From Myxococcus landrumus (GTDB taxonomy: Bacteria > Myxococcota > Myxococcia > Myxococcales > Myxococcaceae), in contig NZ_CP071091.1 in the NCBI RefSeq assembly GCF_017301635.1, positions 9,230,501-9,294,500 on the forward strand: a DNA stretch of 64,000 nucleotides. Direction: 5' to 3'. Every line of letters begins with the position of its first letter. Positions within the stretch are counted from its first letter, which is position 1. A program made the translations under genes and the position numbers. Shown piece after piece: positions 50,956-61,278 of the stretch. Below the pieces are notes generated by a model. The model had not been told where the DNA came from and did no database searches. It saw nothing but the letters and a program-made list of their open reading frames with translations.

Positions 50956-51549
50956 TCAGTGCGCGAGCGCGGGCGTGACGCGGTTGCGCTCGGCCTGCGC
51001 CGACTGGGTGGACTTGAGCGCCTCCTCACGCGCGGCGGTGTCCAGGTCCTCCAGGCCCTTCTCCAACTGCGTGCCCACGAAGGACTCCATGAAGCCGAAG
51101 CCCATCATCGCCTTCCCCATGAAGGTGTTCGGGCCCGACATGCTCCAGGTGACCTGGGTGGTGTTGTTGCTCGAGGCGAGGACGAACTCGGCCTGGTTGA
51201 CGGCGGCGAAGGGCTCGATGAACTCGAGGCGGATGGTGATGCGCTCACCGGGCTTGCTGTCGACGATGGTCATCCGGCCCGCGCCGATGTTCTTGTTCCC
51301 CTTCCACGCGTAGCCCGCGCCCACGCCTTCCGCGGCGCCTTCATAGGTGCGCTCCATGTTGGGGTCGACCTTCTCGTACGGCGACCACTGGGGCCACTTC
51401 GAGAAGTTGTTGATGAGCGCGTGCACGACTTCCGGCGAGGCCTGGATGGACCTCGTGCGGGAGATGAGGAACGAATCAGGACGCGTGACGATGAAGACAA
51501 TCAAGCCGGCGATGAGCACGACGACAGCGGAACCAATGAGCTTGGCCAT
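50956..51549 (-). CDS. SRPBCC (START-like) protein with N-terminal membrane anchor
   Basis: A 197-residue protein with one N-terminal membrane helix (LIGSAVVVLIAGLIVFIV) and a START/Bet v1-like ligand-binding domain: SFLISRTRSIQASPEVVHAL, NNFSKWPQWSPYEK, EGVGAGYAWKGN and TQVTWSMSGPNTFMGKAM follow the polyketide-cyclase/SRPBCC pattern. These domains bind hydrophobic ligands; the ligand is unknown. The ATG at 51549 follows AAGGAG. It stands alone. Confidence 0.85.
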   Translation of the reverse strand: MAKLIGSAVVVLIAGLIVFIVTRPDSFLISRTRSIQASPEVVHALINNFSKWPQWSPYEKVDPNMERTYEGAAEGVGAGYAWKGNKNIGAGRMTIVDSKPGERITIRLEFIEPFAAVNQAEFVLASSNNTTQVTWSMSGPNTFMGKAMMGFGFMESFVGTQLEKGLEDLDTAAREEALKSTQSAQAERNRVTPALAH

Positions 51550-51923
51550 GTGAGTTTCTCCTTGTGGGAAGCGTCGGGAATAGGGGAGTCGGCCGGGTCT
51601 CCGGAGGACTCCGCCATGGGTTTGAATCCCGCCTTCAATGCGGCGACGAAATGGCCTTGGGGCGATCGACATGACCCCTGTTTTTCCCCTCTTCGTCCTC
51701 GCAACCCATGGAAACCATTGAGGATTGTCCCTCGTCGAAAATGCCCGGAAAAATCGGGTGCGAGCGGGTGCGAACCCCTGGGAGCGCAGGTCGTATAGCG
51801 GCCGCGAGGGTGCGCAAGAGCGGCGTGTCGAACCTCGTGTGTCTCGTTCGTCGCGAGGCTGGAGCCACGATGAATTTCGCGTGGATGGCGTCGGGTGTGT
51901 GGCTCTGGAACCGATGAGGAGAC
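51550..51923. other. Divergent intergenic region
   Basis: 374 bp with no supported gene, holding the promoters of the SRPBCC (-) and YCII-like (+) genes. It has two AT-richer patches, around 51680-51690 (TTTTTCCCC) and 51735-51755 (GAAAATGCCCGGAAAAAT). The T-loop-like GGGTTTGAATCCC at 51618-51630 is not part of a tRNA. Confidence 0.4.
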
Positions 51924-52352
51924 ATGACGATGCGATTCATGCTGCTGCTGAAGGCCAGCCAGGACACCGAATCAGAGCTGTGGCCGAGCGAGGCCCTCGT
52001 CAGGGAGATGGACCGCTACAATGATGAGCTGGTGAGAGCAGGCGTGCTCCTGGATGCGGCGGGCCTTCATCCCAGCGCGTCCGGTGCACGCATCGAATTC
52101 TCACAAGGCAAGCGCACGGTGACACATGGGCCCTTCTCGGAAACGCAGCAACTGATTGCTGGATTCTGGATGATTCAAGTGAGGTCCCTGGAGGAGGCGC
52201 TGGAGTGGGGGCGGCGCTGGCTGCATCCCCACGGAGGCTCCGACTCACAAATCGAGCTGCGTCAGGTGTTCGAGCCGAAAGATGCGTTGGTGGTGGAGGA
52301 AGAGCCCATGGTGCATGACGCGTGGCTGCATGCGGGCCGCTCGCGCTCTTGA
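51924..52352 (+). CDS. YCII-related (DGPF) domain protein
   Basis: A 142-residue YCII/DGPF-domain protein. The pattern MRFMLLLKAS, EMDRYNDELVRAGVLLDAAGLHPS, GPFSETQQLIAGFWMIQVRSLEEALEW is the standard DGPF order. These small dimeric-barrel proteins are often encoded with ECF sigma factors and may be enzymes, but no activity is established. GAGGAG lies 5 bp before the ATG at 51924. No sigma factor gene is adjacent; the following hypothetical gene starts 46 bp later. Confidence 0.88.
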   Translation: MTMRFMLLLKASQDTESELWPSEALVREMDRYNDELVRAGVLLDAAGLHPSASGARIEFSQGKRTVTHGPFSETQQLIAGFWMIQVRSLEEALEWGRRWLHPHGGSDSQIELRQVFEPKDALVVEEEPMVHDAWLHAGRSRS

Positions 52353-52398
52353 GGGGAACGTGGTCCACTGCCGCTGAACGCGGAAGCGAGGTGGACAC

Positions 52399-53214
52399 AT
52401 GAAGGTCGTCGCACTCGTGGAAGCGCCGCCGGACATGCAAGCGGCGGCGATGGCCCTGGCCTCGGTGACGGGGATGGCTCCCGCGGAGGCTCGGATGCGC
52501 CTGGCGCCAGAGCCGCCCGCATTGCTGGCCCGGCTCGCGCCGGAGGCCGCGGAGTCGTTGGTGGAGAAGCTCCGGCACGTGGGGCTCTCGGTGCTGGCGG
52601 TGGATGAGCGGGGCCTGGGCGCGGACTGGTTGATGGCGCGCCGGGTGACGCTGGGCGAGGAGTCGGCGGTCTTCACGTCGCGCGCCGGTGAGTCCCTGGA
52701 GCTGCGCTGGGGAGAGGTGGTCGCGGTGCTGCGGGCGGCCAGCTCGGTGCGCACGCGCAGCGAGCATCGGGAGCAGCCCAGCAAGCTGGATACCGCCAAG
52801 GCATACGGGCTTGCCATCGCCTCGCATGGACTGCTGTTGCCGCGCACGGGCCCGAAGATGGTGAAGCAGGAGACCGAGGAGACTTCTCAAGTCATCTACG
52901 TCTTCTCACGCGATGGCCGGAGCGCGCTGCTGGGGGAGCACGGGATGGACTTCTCGTGCCTGGGCACGTCGATGCAGCCCTCGCGCATCGCGAACATGAT
53001 GAAGTTGATGGGGATGCTGTGCATGTGCGCGCCCGATGCGTTTCATGACGAGCGGCTGCTGCGCCTGGGGCGGCGTCCGCTGCCCTTCGTGGTTGGAGAC
53101 TCCACGCAGCTGTCGGCGGGAGATGTCTCCGTGCGGCGCGTGAGCACGGTGCAGGGGATGGATGTGCTCGCGGAGGTGATGCGTCAGGCGCTGCTCCAGG
53201 GGCTGTTGGGCTGA
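52399..53214 (+). CDS. Hypothetical protein, unknown
   Basis: A 271-residue cytoplasmic protein I do not recognise. Residues 1-75 have a ferredoxin-like alternation (MKVVALVEAPPDMQAAAMAL, EKLRHVGLSVLAVDERGLG). Residues 85-270 are alpha/beta, with SAVFTSRAGESLELRWGEVV, AYGLAIASHGLLLPRTG and SQVIYVFSRDGRSALLGEHG, which reads like a PH-like or TcmA-like beta domain. The first ~70 residues recall ribosomal L7/L12-like or SPOR-like 'VGL' segments in other myxobacterial hypotheticals, only by eye. The ATG at 52399 has AGGTGG upstream. The 3' end is 24 bp from the TauE-like stop. Confidence 0.6.
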   Translation: MKVVALVEAPPDMQAAAMALASVTGMAPAEARMRLAPEPPALLARLAPEAAESLVEKLRHVGLSVLAVDERGLGADWLMARRVTLGEESAVFTSRAGESLELRWGEVVAVLRAASSVRTRSEHREQPSKLDTAKAYGLAIASHGLLLPRTGPKMVKQETEETSQVIYVFSRDGRSALLGEHGMDFSCLGTSMQPSRIANMMKLMGMLCMCAPDAFHDERLLRLGRRPLPFVVGDSTQLSAGDVSVRRVSTVQGMDVLAEVMRQALLQGLLG

Positions 53215-53237
53215 CGGGGCCCGGTGACGCCGGGACG

Positions 53238-53939
53238 TCAGTGGCACGACGCTGACGTCTCCACCGCGCGGACGGCGAGCACCACGGCCGCCGCGAGGGG
53301 CATGGCCCGCTTCAGGAGGAAGTGGGAGAGGCGAGGCCGCTTGCTCCACAAGCCCACCTGGAGCTGAGCGCCCAGCAGCGCGGGGAGCCCGCCCATCGCG
53401 AAGGCGCCCATCACCAGCGCGCCACCGCCGAACGAGCCGCTGGCGAGCGCCATGGCGAACACTCCGTAGAGCAAGCCGCAGGGGAGCAGGGGCGTCACCG
53501 CACCCATTGCGCCCGCGCGAACCGTCCACGAAAACTTTGCGCTCCACCGCGAGAGCAGGCGGGCCAGCCGTGCGAGTCCTGGGAGCGGAGGCAGTCGCTT
53601 TCCGAGGTCCAGCGCCGATGCCACGAGTGCGGCGATCATCAACCATGGGAGATAGGGCCGCGTGGAGACCGCGAGCGCGCGTGTGACACCGCCGCCCAGC
53701 GCGCCCAGCAGTCCGCCCACGAGTGCATACGCGCCCAGCCGCGCGCCTTGATAGGCGAGCAGGGCCCGGCGTCTGTCGGGCCCTTGTATCGATGGGAGGC
53801 TCGCGCAGGCGAGCGGCCCACACATGAGGAAGCAGTGCACGCTGCCCGTGAGCCCCACGGTGAGTGCGCCCAGCGCCGCCGTGAGCAGCGTGGTCGAGGG
53901 CGCCAGGAGAGCGAGCAGGGCGGGGACGTCGATGGACAT
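53238..53939 (-). CDS. TauE/SafE (DsbD_2-like) membrane protein of the cbb3 locus
   Basis: A polytopic protein of ~233 residues with about six helices. GSVHCFLMCGPLACASLP near the N-terminus and TPLLPCGLLYGVFAMALASG later are the Cys pairs typical of the DsbD_2/'sulfite exporter TauE/SafE' proteins that accompany cbb3 oxidase genes; they are thought to help copper or thiol-redox delivery. Possible starts are ATG 53939 (chosen), 53951 and 53963. None has a good ribosome site. The divergent ccoI starts 25-48 bp away. The much longer minus ORF reaching 57170 is antisense to ccoI and ccoNO. Confidence 0.75.
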   Translation of the reverse strand: MSIDVPALLALLAPSTTLLTAALGALTVGLTGSVHCFLMCGPLACASLPSIQGPDRRRALLAYQGARLGAYALVGGLLGALGGGVTRALAVSTRPYLPWLMIAALVASALDLGKRLPPLPGLARLARLLSRWSAKFSWTVRAGAMGAVTPLLPCGLLYGVFAMALASGSFGGGALVMGAFAMGGLPALLGAQLQVGLWSKRPRLSHFLLKRAMPLAAAVVLAVRAVETSASCH

Positions 53940-53987
53940 GCACGGGTCCATCGCAACAGGCATGCCGTTCGCAAGGTGGGGGCCTGC

Positions 53988-56453
53988 ATGCCTGTCTCCG
54001 CGCAAAGCCAGCCCGATGAGGCCCCCTGCCTTCACTGCGGCAGCCGCGTGCCGGAGGGCGCTGCCTCGCGCGACTTCTGTTGCGCGGGCTGCGAGGCGGT
54101 CCACGGCCTGCTCGTGTCGCAAGGGCTGACCCGCTACTACGACCTCGCGGCGGGAGGCACGGCGCCGGCGGCGGAGCCTGCTCGAGGACGTGGGCTCGCG
54201 TGGCTGGAGCCGCTCGTCGCCCGCGCGGAGGCGGCGCCTGGCGCGGTGTGTTCGCTGGAGCTCGACGTGCAGGGCATCCACTGCGCCGCGTGTGTCTGGT
54301 TGATGAATGAGTTGTTTCGCCGCCAGCCTGGAGGCGCGGGGCTGACGGTGGACCCGGCGCTGGGCAAGGCGCGCATGCAGTGGAAGCGCGGCGCCTTCGA
54401 CGTGCGAGGGTATCTGCGCGCGGTGGAGGGGTTTGGCTATCTCTTCGGCCCCAGCCGCAAGCGCCCCGCGCCCGCGAGCCTGGACCTGCCCATCCGCCTG
54501 GGCATCTGCGTGGCGCTCTCGATGAACGTGATGTTGTTCTCGGTGAGCTTCTATGTGGGGCTCACGCCGGAGGAGGGAGACGTCTTCGGACTCTTCACGT
54601 GGCTGAGCCTGGGGCTGTCCACGCTCGTGGTGGCGGTGGGTGGGTGGCCGTTCTTCCGCTCGGCGTGGCAGGGGCTCCGGCGAGGTGTGCCGCACCTGGA
54701 CCTGCCCATCGCGCTGGGCATCCTGATGGTGTTCGGCACGTCGCTGGTGCAGGCCCGGAGCGGGCGAGGCGACCTGGCGTACTTCGACACGCTCAACACC
54801 TTCGTCACGTTGATGCTGGTGGGCCGCTGGCTTCAGCAGCGGGTGCTGGAGCGCAACAAGAGATTCCTCCTCGAGGACGATGGCGCGGAGGGGCTCTTCG
54901 TCCGCCGGCAGGCCGGTGAGCGGCTCGAGACGGTGCGGGTGTCGCAGGTGGCGGAAGGGGACCTGCTCGTCATCACGCCCGGCGACCTGGTGCCGGTGGA
55001 GGCGGAGCTGCTCGACAAGAATGCCCGCGTCTCCACGGACTGGATGACGGGCGAGCCCGACGAGCGTGACGTCGTGTCGGGCGAGGTGCTGCCCGCGGGG
55101 GCCTTCAACGCGGGCCGCGAGGCGGTGCGCGCGCGAGCACGGCAGTCCTTCCAGGACTCGCCGCTGGTGGCGTTGCTGCGCCGTCCTCCGGAAGGCGTGG
55201 GCCGGGGCGCGGGGCATACGCGCTTCTGGGAGTCGGTGTCGCGGCGTTGGGTGGTGACGGTGCTCGCGGTCTCCGCGCTGGGGCTGGTGTTGTGGTGGCC
55301 GTCGGGGCCGGACAAGGCGCTCGAGGTGGCGGTGGCGCTGCTGGTGGTGACGTGTCCGTGCGCCATCGGGATTGCCACGCCGCTGGCATACGAGCTGGTG
55401 CAGGCGCGGCTGCGGCGCGAGGGCTTCTTCATCCGGTCGACGGACCTGCTGGACCGGTTGCCTCGCGTGCGGCGGGTGCTGTTCGACAAGACGGGGACGT
55501 TGACGCTCGGGCGGATGGAGCTGGTGGACCGCGCGGGCCTGGAGTCGCTCGGCGGGGAAGCGCGTGACGTCGCCTTCAACCTGGCCTCGCGCAGCAACCA
55601 CCCCGTGAGCCGATGTCTCTCGGACGCGCTCTCGCGGCTGGGGGCCCGGTTCGACGCGGACGCGCGTGTGACGGAGCACCCGGGCCACGGGCTGGAGTGG
55701 GTGCGCGGCGGCGTGTGCTGGCGGCTGGGGCGCGCGGATTGGCGCATGAGCGCGGAGGGGGCGACTCCCACTCCCGCGCTGTCGACTCCCGAGCGGGCTG
55801 TCGCCGAAGGGCTTCGCGGCACCGTGCTCTTCCGCGAGGGGACGCCTGTCGCCGCGTTCCCCGTGCGCGAGGCCCTGCGCCCGGATGCGCGGCGCGAAGT
55901 CCTCGCGCTCCAGGCGGAGGGCCACGAGGTGTGGCTCATCTCGGGTGACGCACCCGCGCGAGTCCAGGCGTTGGCCTCCTCCCTCGACGTTCCGGTGGAG
56001 CGGGCCCTGGGCGGTCTGCGGCCCGAGGAGAAGGCCTATGCCGTCTCGCGCCTGGGCGCGGCGGACACGCTCTATCTGGGGGATGGCGTCAACGACAGCC
56101 TCGCCTTCGAGCGGGCGCTGTGCGCGGGGACGCCCGCCATCGACCGGCCGGTGATGCCGGGCAAGAGCGACTTCTTCCTGGTGGGCGAGGGACTCTCGTC
56201 GCTGCGAGAGGCCCTGCGGCTGTCCCGACATCTTCAGCAGGTGGTGCGGCGGCTGCTGCACCTGGCCATCGGCTACAACACCGTGGCCGTCGCCGTGTGC
56301 CTCGCGGGCTGGATGACGCCGCTGCGCGCCGCGGTGGCGATGCCCGCCATCAGCCTGGCCACGGTCCTCTTCACCGTGTGGCGCCTGTCCGAGCCTCGGG
56401 CTTCGCACGGGGACTCGACACCGTTGGGGCGACCCACGGAGGTGCCCGCATGA
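53988..56453 (+). CDS. ccoI: CcoI-type copper-transporting P1B-ATPase
   Basis: Exports copper across the inner membrane for insertion into the cbb3 oxidase. The 821-residue protein has an N-terminal Cys-rich ATPase metal-binding region (CLHCG, FCCAGC) and an HMA domain with CAAC near residue 99. Membrane helices follow, with CPCAIG at Cys456. Catalytic motifs are TGEPDER (A domain), DKTGTLT (Asp500), SNHPVSR (HP motif) and GDGVNDSLAF. Length and the downstream ccoS identify it as CcoI rather than CopA. AAGGTGGGGG precedes the ATG at 53988. The stop overlaps ccoS by 4 bp. Confidence 0.92.
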   Translation: MPVSAQSQPDEAPCLHCGSRVPEGAASRDFCCAGCEAVHGLLVSQGLTRYYDLAAGGTAPAAEPARGRGLAWLEPLVARAEAAPGAVCSLELDVQGIHCAACVWLMNELFRRQPGGAGLTVDPALGKARMQWKRGAFDVRGYLRAVEGFGYLFGPSRKRPAPASLDLPIRLGICVALSMNVMLFSVSFYVGLTPEEGDVFGLFTWLSLGLSTLVVAVGGWPFFRSAWQGLRRGVPHLDLPIALGILMVFGTSLVQARSGRGDLAYFDTLNTFVTLMLVGRWLQQRVLERNKRFLLEDDGAEGLFVRRQAGERLETVRVSQVAEGDLLVITPGDLVPVEAELLDKNARVSTDWMTGEPDERDVVSGEVLPAGAFNAGREAVRARARQSFQDSPLVALLRRPPEGVGRGAGHTRFWESVSRRWVVTVLAVSALGLVLWWPSGPDKALEVAVALLVVTCPCAIGIATPLAYELVQARLRREGFFIRSTDLLDRLPRVRRVLFDKTGTLTLGRMELVDRAGLESLGGEARDVAFNLASRSNHPVSRCLSDALSRLGARFDADARVTEHPGHGLEWVRGGVCWRLGRADWRMSAEGATPTPALSTPERAVAEGLRGTVLFREGTPVAAFPVREALRPDARREVLALQAEGHEVWLISGDAPARVQALASSLDVPVERALGGLRPEEKAYAVSRLGAADTLYLGDGVNDSLAFERALCAGTPAIDRPVMPGKSDFFLVGEGLSSLREALRLSRHLQQVVRRLLHLAIGYNTVAVAVCLAGWMTPLRAAVAMPAISLATVLFTVWRLSEPRASHGDSTPLGRPTEVPA

Positions 56454-56644
56454 ACGTGCTCGTGCTCCAGGTCTTCGTGAGCCTGATGCTCGTGGCCAGC
56501 TCGGTGCTGCTGTTCGTCTACAGCATGCGGCACCGGGACCATGAGCAGGCAGACCGGCTCTCGCTTTTTCCGCTCGAGGACGACAGCGCCAGACCCGTGG
56601 CGCGGTCCGACGGGCCGTCGTCGCCTTCGGCTTCTCAGGAGTGA
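56450..56644 (+). CDS. ccoS: cbb3 oxidase maturation protein CcoS
   Basis: A 64-residue single-pass membrane protein needed in other bacteria for haem and copper incorporation into CcoN. It has one N-terminal helix (VLVLQVFVSLMLVASSVLLF), then a typical polar tail (YSMRHRDHEQADRLSLFPLEDD). It lies between ccoI and ccoN with ATGA overlap, the classic position. It is short, but family length (50-70 aa) fits. Confidence 0.88.
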   Translation: MNVLVLQVFVSLMLVASSVLLFVYSMRHRDHEQADRLSLFPLEDDSARPVARSDGPSSPSASQE

Positions 56645-56648
56645 CTCC

Positions 56649-59008
<2,360 letters not shown>

Positions 59009-59009
<1 letters not shown>

Positions 59010-59188
59010 TGTACAAGCAATTCTACCAGGGGATGACGCTGGAGGAGCTGCCGCTCTTCGCGCTGGTCTTGTTCATCGCCGTCTTCCTGGGCGTCTGCGC
59101 CTGGTTGTTCGGAGCGCGCACGAGCCAGGACTACGACGGCCTCTCGCGATTGCCATTGTCGGAGCGCGGGGAGGGTGGCCATGAGTAG
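59009..59188 (+). CDS. ccoQ: cbb3 oxidase small subunit CcoQ-like
   Basis: A 59-residue single-helix protein (LPLFALVLFIAVFLGVCAWLF), with a polar tail holding DYDGLSRLPLSERG. Position between CcoO and CcoP fits CcoQ, which stabilises the complex elsewhere. The ATG overlaps the ccoNO stop by one base (TGATG). Its stop (TAG at 59186-59188) overlaps ccoP by 8 bp. Identification rests on size and order. Confidence 0.78.
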
Positions 59189-59732
59189 CGACAAGCCGCT
59201 GATTCATCACATCTATGACGGCATCGAGGAGCACGACAACAACCTGCCCAACTGGTGGCTGTTCCTCCTCTGGACGACGCTCGTCTTCGGGGCCGGCTAC
59301 TGGTTCTGGTACCACGTCGCGGAGCTGAGCCCGGGACAACTGGGCGAATACGCGGCCGAGTCCGCCGAGCACGCCCAGCGCATGGCCAGCAACACGCCCG
59401 CGTCGGATGAGCTGCTGCTGAAGCTGGTGAAGGACCCGACGTCTCTCGACAGCGGCAAGGCCGTGTTCCAGGCCAACTGCGCCGCCTGTCACGGGGCGCA
59501 GGGACAGGGCCTCATCGGCCCCAACCTGACGGACGGCTTCTGGCTGCACGGTGGAGCGCCCATGGCCATCCACAAGGTGGTGGCCGATGGCGCGGTGGCC
59601 AAGGGCATGCCCGCGTGGGAGCGGACCCTGGGCGCGGAGCGGGTGAAGGCCGTCACCGCGTATGTGCTGACGCTCAAGGGGACGAACGCGCCGGGCGGGA
59701 AGGCTCCGCAGGGAGAGGCCGAGAAGCCGTAA
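59181..59732 (+). CDS. ccoP: cbb3 oxidase subunit III, CcoP, with one haem site
   Basis: A 183-residue membrane-anchored cytochrome c subunit. The N-terminus has IYDGIEEHDNNLPNWWLFLL, the CcoP signature, one membrane helix, then one class I cytochrome domain with CAACHG (Cys100) and axial Met in AKGMPAWERTL. Canonical CcoP has two c-haem domains and ~300 residues; this is a single-haem short form. ATG 59181 is preceded by GGAGG at 59170-59174 and overlaps ccoQ. The GTG at 59175 is the alternative. A conserved DGFWLHGG segment also fits CcoP. Confidence 0.9.
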   Translation: MSSDKPLIHHIYDGIEEHDNNLPNWWLFLLWTTLVFGAGYWFWYHVAELSPGQLGEYAAESAEHAQRMASNTPASDELLLKLVKDPTSLDSGKAVFQANCAACHGAQGQGLIGPNLTDGFWLHGGAPMAIHKVVADGAVAKGMPAWERTLGAERVKAVTAYVLTLKGTNAPGGKAPQGEAEKP

Positions 59733-59750
59733 GGCTCCGAGGACCCGCTC

Positions 59751-61169
59751 ATGGCGACCGCTCCCCATCAAGAAGGCCCGCCGCGCATCGACCAGCTCGG
59801 CTCCATCAACGCGGATGGCTCGCGGCGGGCGATTCATCCCTCGGATGTCCGGGGACGCTTCATCACCTGGCGACGGGTGGCGTTCGCGGTGCTCATCGCC
59901 ATCTACGTCGCGCTGCCCCTGGTGCAGGTGGGCGGTCGCCCCGCGATTCACCTGGACGTGGAGGCCCGGCGCTTCTTCCTCTTCGGCGCCACGTACAACG
60001 CGCAGGACTTCTGGCGGGTGCTCTTCCTGCTCACCGCCACGGGGTTCGGCCTGCTGTTCATCACTGCCTGGTTGGGACGCGTGTGGTGCGGCTGGGCGTG
60101 TCCGCAGACGGTGTTCCTGGAGGGCGTCTATCGCCCGCTGGAGCGCTTCTTCGACGGGCCTCGCGAGAGGCGGCTCCGGCTGGAGGGGGCGCCGTGGACG
60201 CCGGGTCGGGTGGCGCGCGCGGTGGCGAAGCATGGCGCGTACGTGGGCGTGTCGCTGCTCATCGCCCACGCCGCGCTCAGCCTCTTCGTGTCCGCCGGAG
60301 GGCTGGTGTCCATGGTGGCCGGAGGGCCGGGGGCTTCTCCGGTGGCCTTCACCTGGGCCATGGCCGTCTCGGGCGCGCTGTACTTCAACTTCGCGTGGTT
60401 TCGCGAGCAGCTCTGCGTGGTGGTGTGCCCCTATGGGCGGCTCCAGTCGGCCATGCAGGACGACCACTCGCTCATCGTCGGCTACGACGCGCGGCGCGGA
60501 GAGCCTCGGGGCCGGTTGCTGAAGGCGCTCGCGAAGGAGGCCCCCGCGCGGGGCGACTGCGTGGACTGCCGCAAGTGTGTCACCGCGTGTCCCACGGGCA
60601 TCGACATCCGCAATGGCTTGCAGATGGAGTGTCTGGCGTGCGCGCAGTGCATCGACGCGTGTGACGAGGTGATGGACCGGGTGGGCCGTCCGAGAGGACT
60701 CATCCGCTACGACTCGCTCAACGGGCTGGCTGGCAAGCCGCGCCGCATGTGGCGTCCCCGGCTGGCGCTGTATGGCGCGCTGCTCCTGGTCTCGGTGGTC
60801 GGCCTGGTGTGGAGCCTGGCGAAGCGGGTGCCCTTCGAGGCGAACCTGCTGCGCTTCCAGGGCATGCCCTACCTCGTGGAGGAAGGACGGGTGCGCAATC
60901 AGTTCGAATTGCACCTGGTGAACAAGAACCCGGAGCCCTCCACCTTCACCATCACCGTGCAGGTCCCCGCCTCCGTGCAGACGGTCATCCCTCAAGCCGA
61001 GGTGCGGCTCGCCTCGCTGGAGAACTTCCGGGTGCCGCTGTTCGTCCTCGCGGCGCAGGGACAGACCGAGATTCCCTTCACCTTCATCGTCGAGGTGACG
61101 GACTCGGCTTCGCGCGAGGTGAAGCGGATGGAGGCCCGCTTCCTCGGGCCGCCGACGCAGGGGCACTGA
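59751..61169 (+). CDS. ccoG: cbb3 oxidase accessory protein CcoG (FixG/RdxA)
   Basis: A 472-residue membrane Fe-S protein that reduces Cu(II) for cbb3 maturation in characterised relatives. Five helices occupy the N-terminal half; VWCGWACPQTVFLEGVYRPL and LCVVVCPYGRLQSAMQDDHS are family signatures. Two 4Fe-4S motifs are CVDCRKCVTACPTGID and CLACAQCIDACDEV. The C-terminal ~120 residues form the Ig-like FixG_C domain (FTITVQVPASVQTV). It starts 18 bp after the ccoP stop. No ccoH (FixH) follows; hemN is next after ~110 bp. Confidence 0.92.
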   Translation: MATAPHQEGPPRIDQLGSINADGSRRAIHPSDVRGRFITWRRVAFAVLIAIYVALPLVQVGGRPAIHLDVEARRFFLFGATYNAQDFWRVLFLLTATGFGLLFITAWLGRVWCGWACPQTVFLEGVYRPLERFFDGPRERRLRLEGAPWTPGRVARAVAKHGAYVGVSLLIAHAALSLFVSAGGLVSMVAGGPGASPVAFTWAMAVSGALYFNFAWFREQLCVVVCPYGRLQSAMQDDHSLIVGYDARRGEPRGRLLKALAKEAPARGDCVDCRKCVTACPTGIDIRNGLQMECLACAQCIDACDEVMDRVGRPRGLIRYDSLNGLAGKPRRMWRPRLALYGALLLVSVVGLVWSLAKRVPFEANLLRFQGMPYLVEEGRVRNQFELHLVNKNPEPSTFTITVQVPASVQTVIPQAEVRLASLENFRVPLFVLAAQGQTEIPFTFIVEVTDSASREVKRMEARFLGPPTQGH

Positions 61170-61278
61170 CGTCTTCCCGGGAGGGCTCGCGAAAGTCGTG
61201 CGGGCCCTCCGGGGCTCCTCGCAGATTCTGCGGGGGCTTGGGGGACGCCCAGGCGGTGCGCGTGGCACGCGGCTTGGA

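Noticed and set aside
51618-51630. GGGTTTGAATCCC, like a tRNA T-arm
   Set aside because: No acceptor, D or anticodon arms can be built around it, and the stem mispairs beyond three bases.
53957-53973. GG-N10-GC element upstream of ccoI resembling a sigma-54 promoter
   Set aside because: Its predicted start site would fall about 4 bp before the ccoI ATG and after the ribosome site, so it could not express that start. GG-N10-GC alone is frequent in GC-rich DNA.
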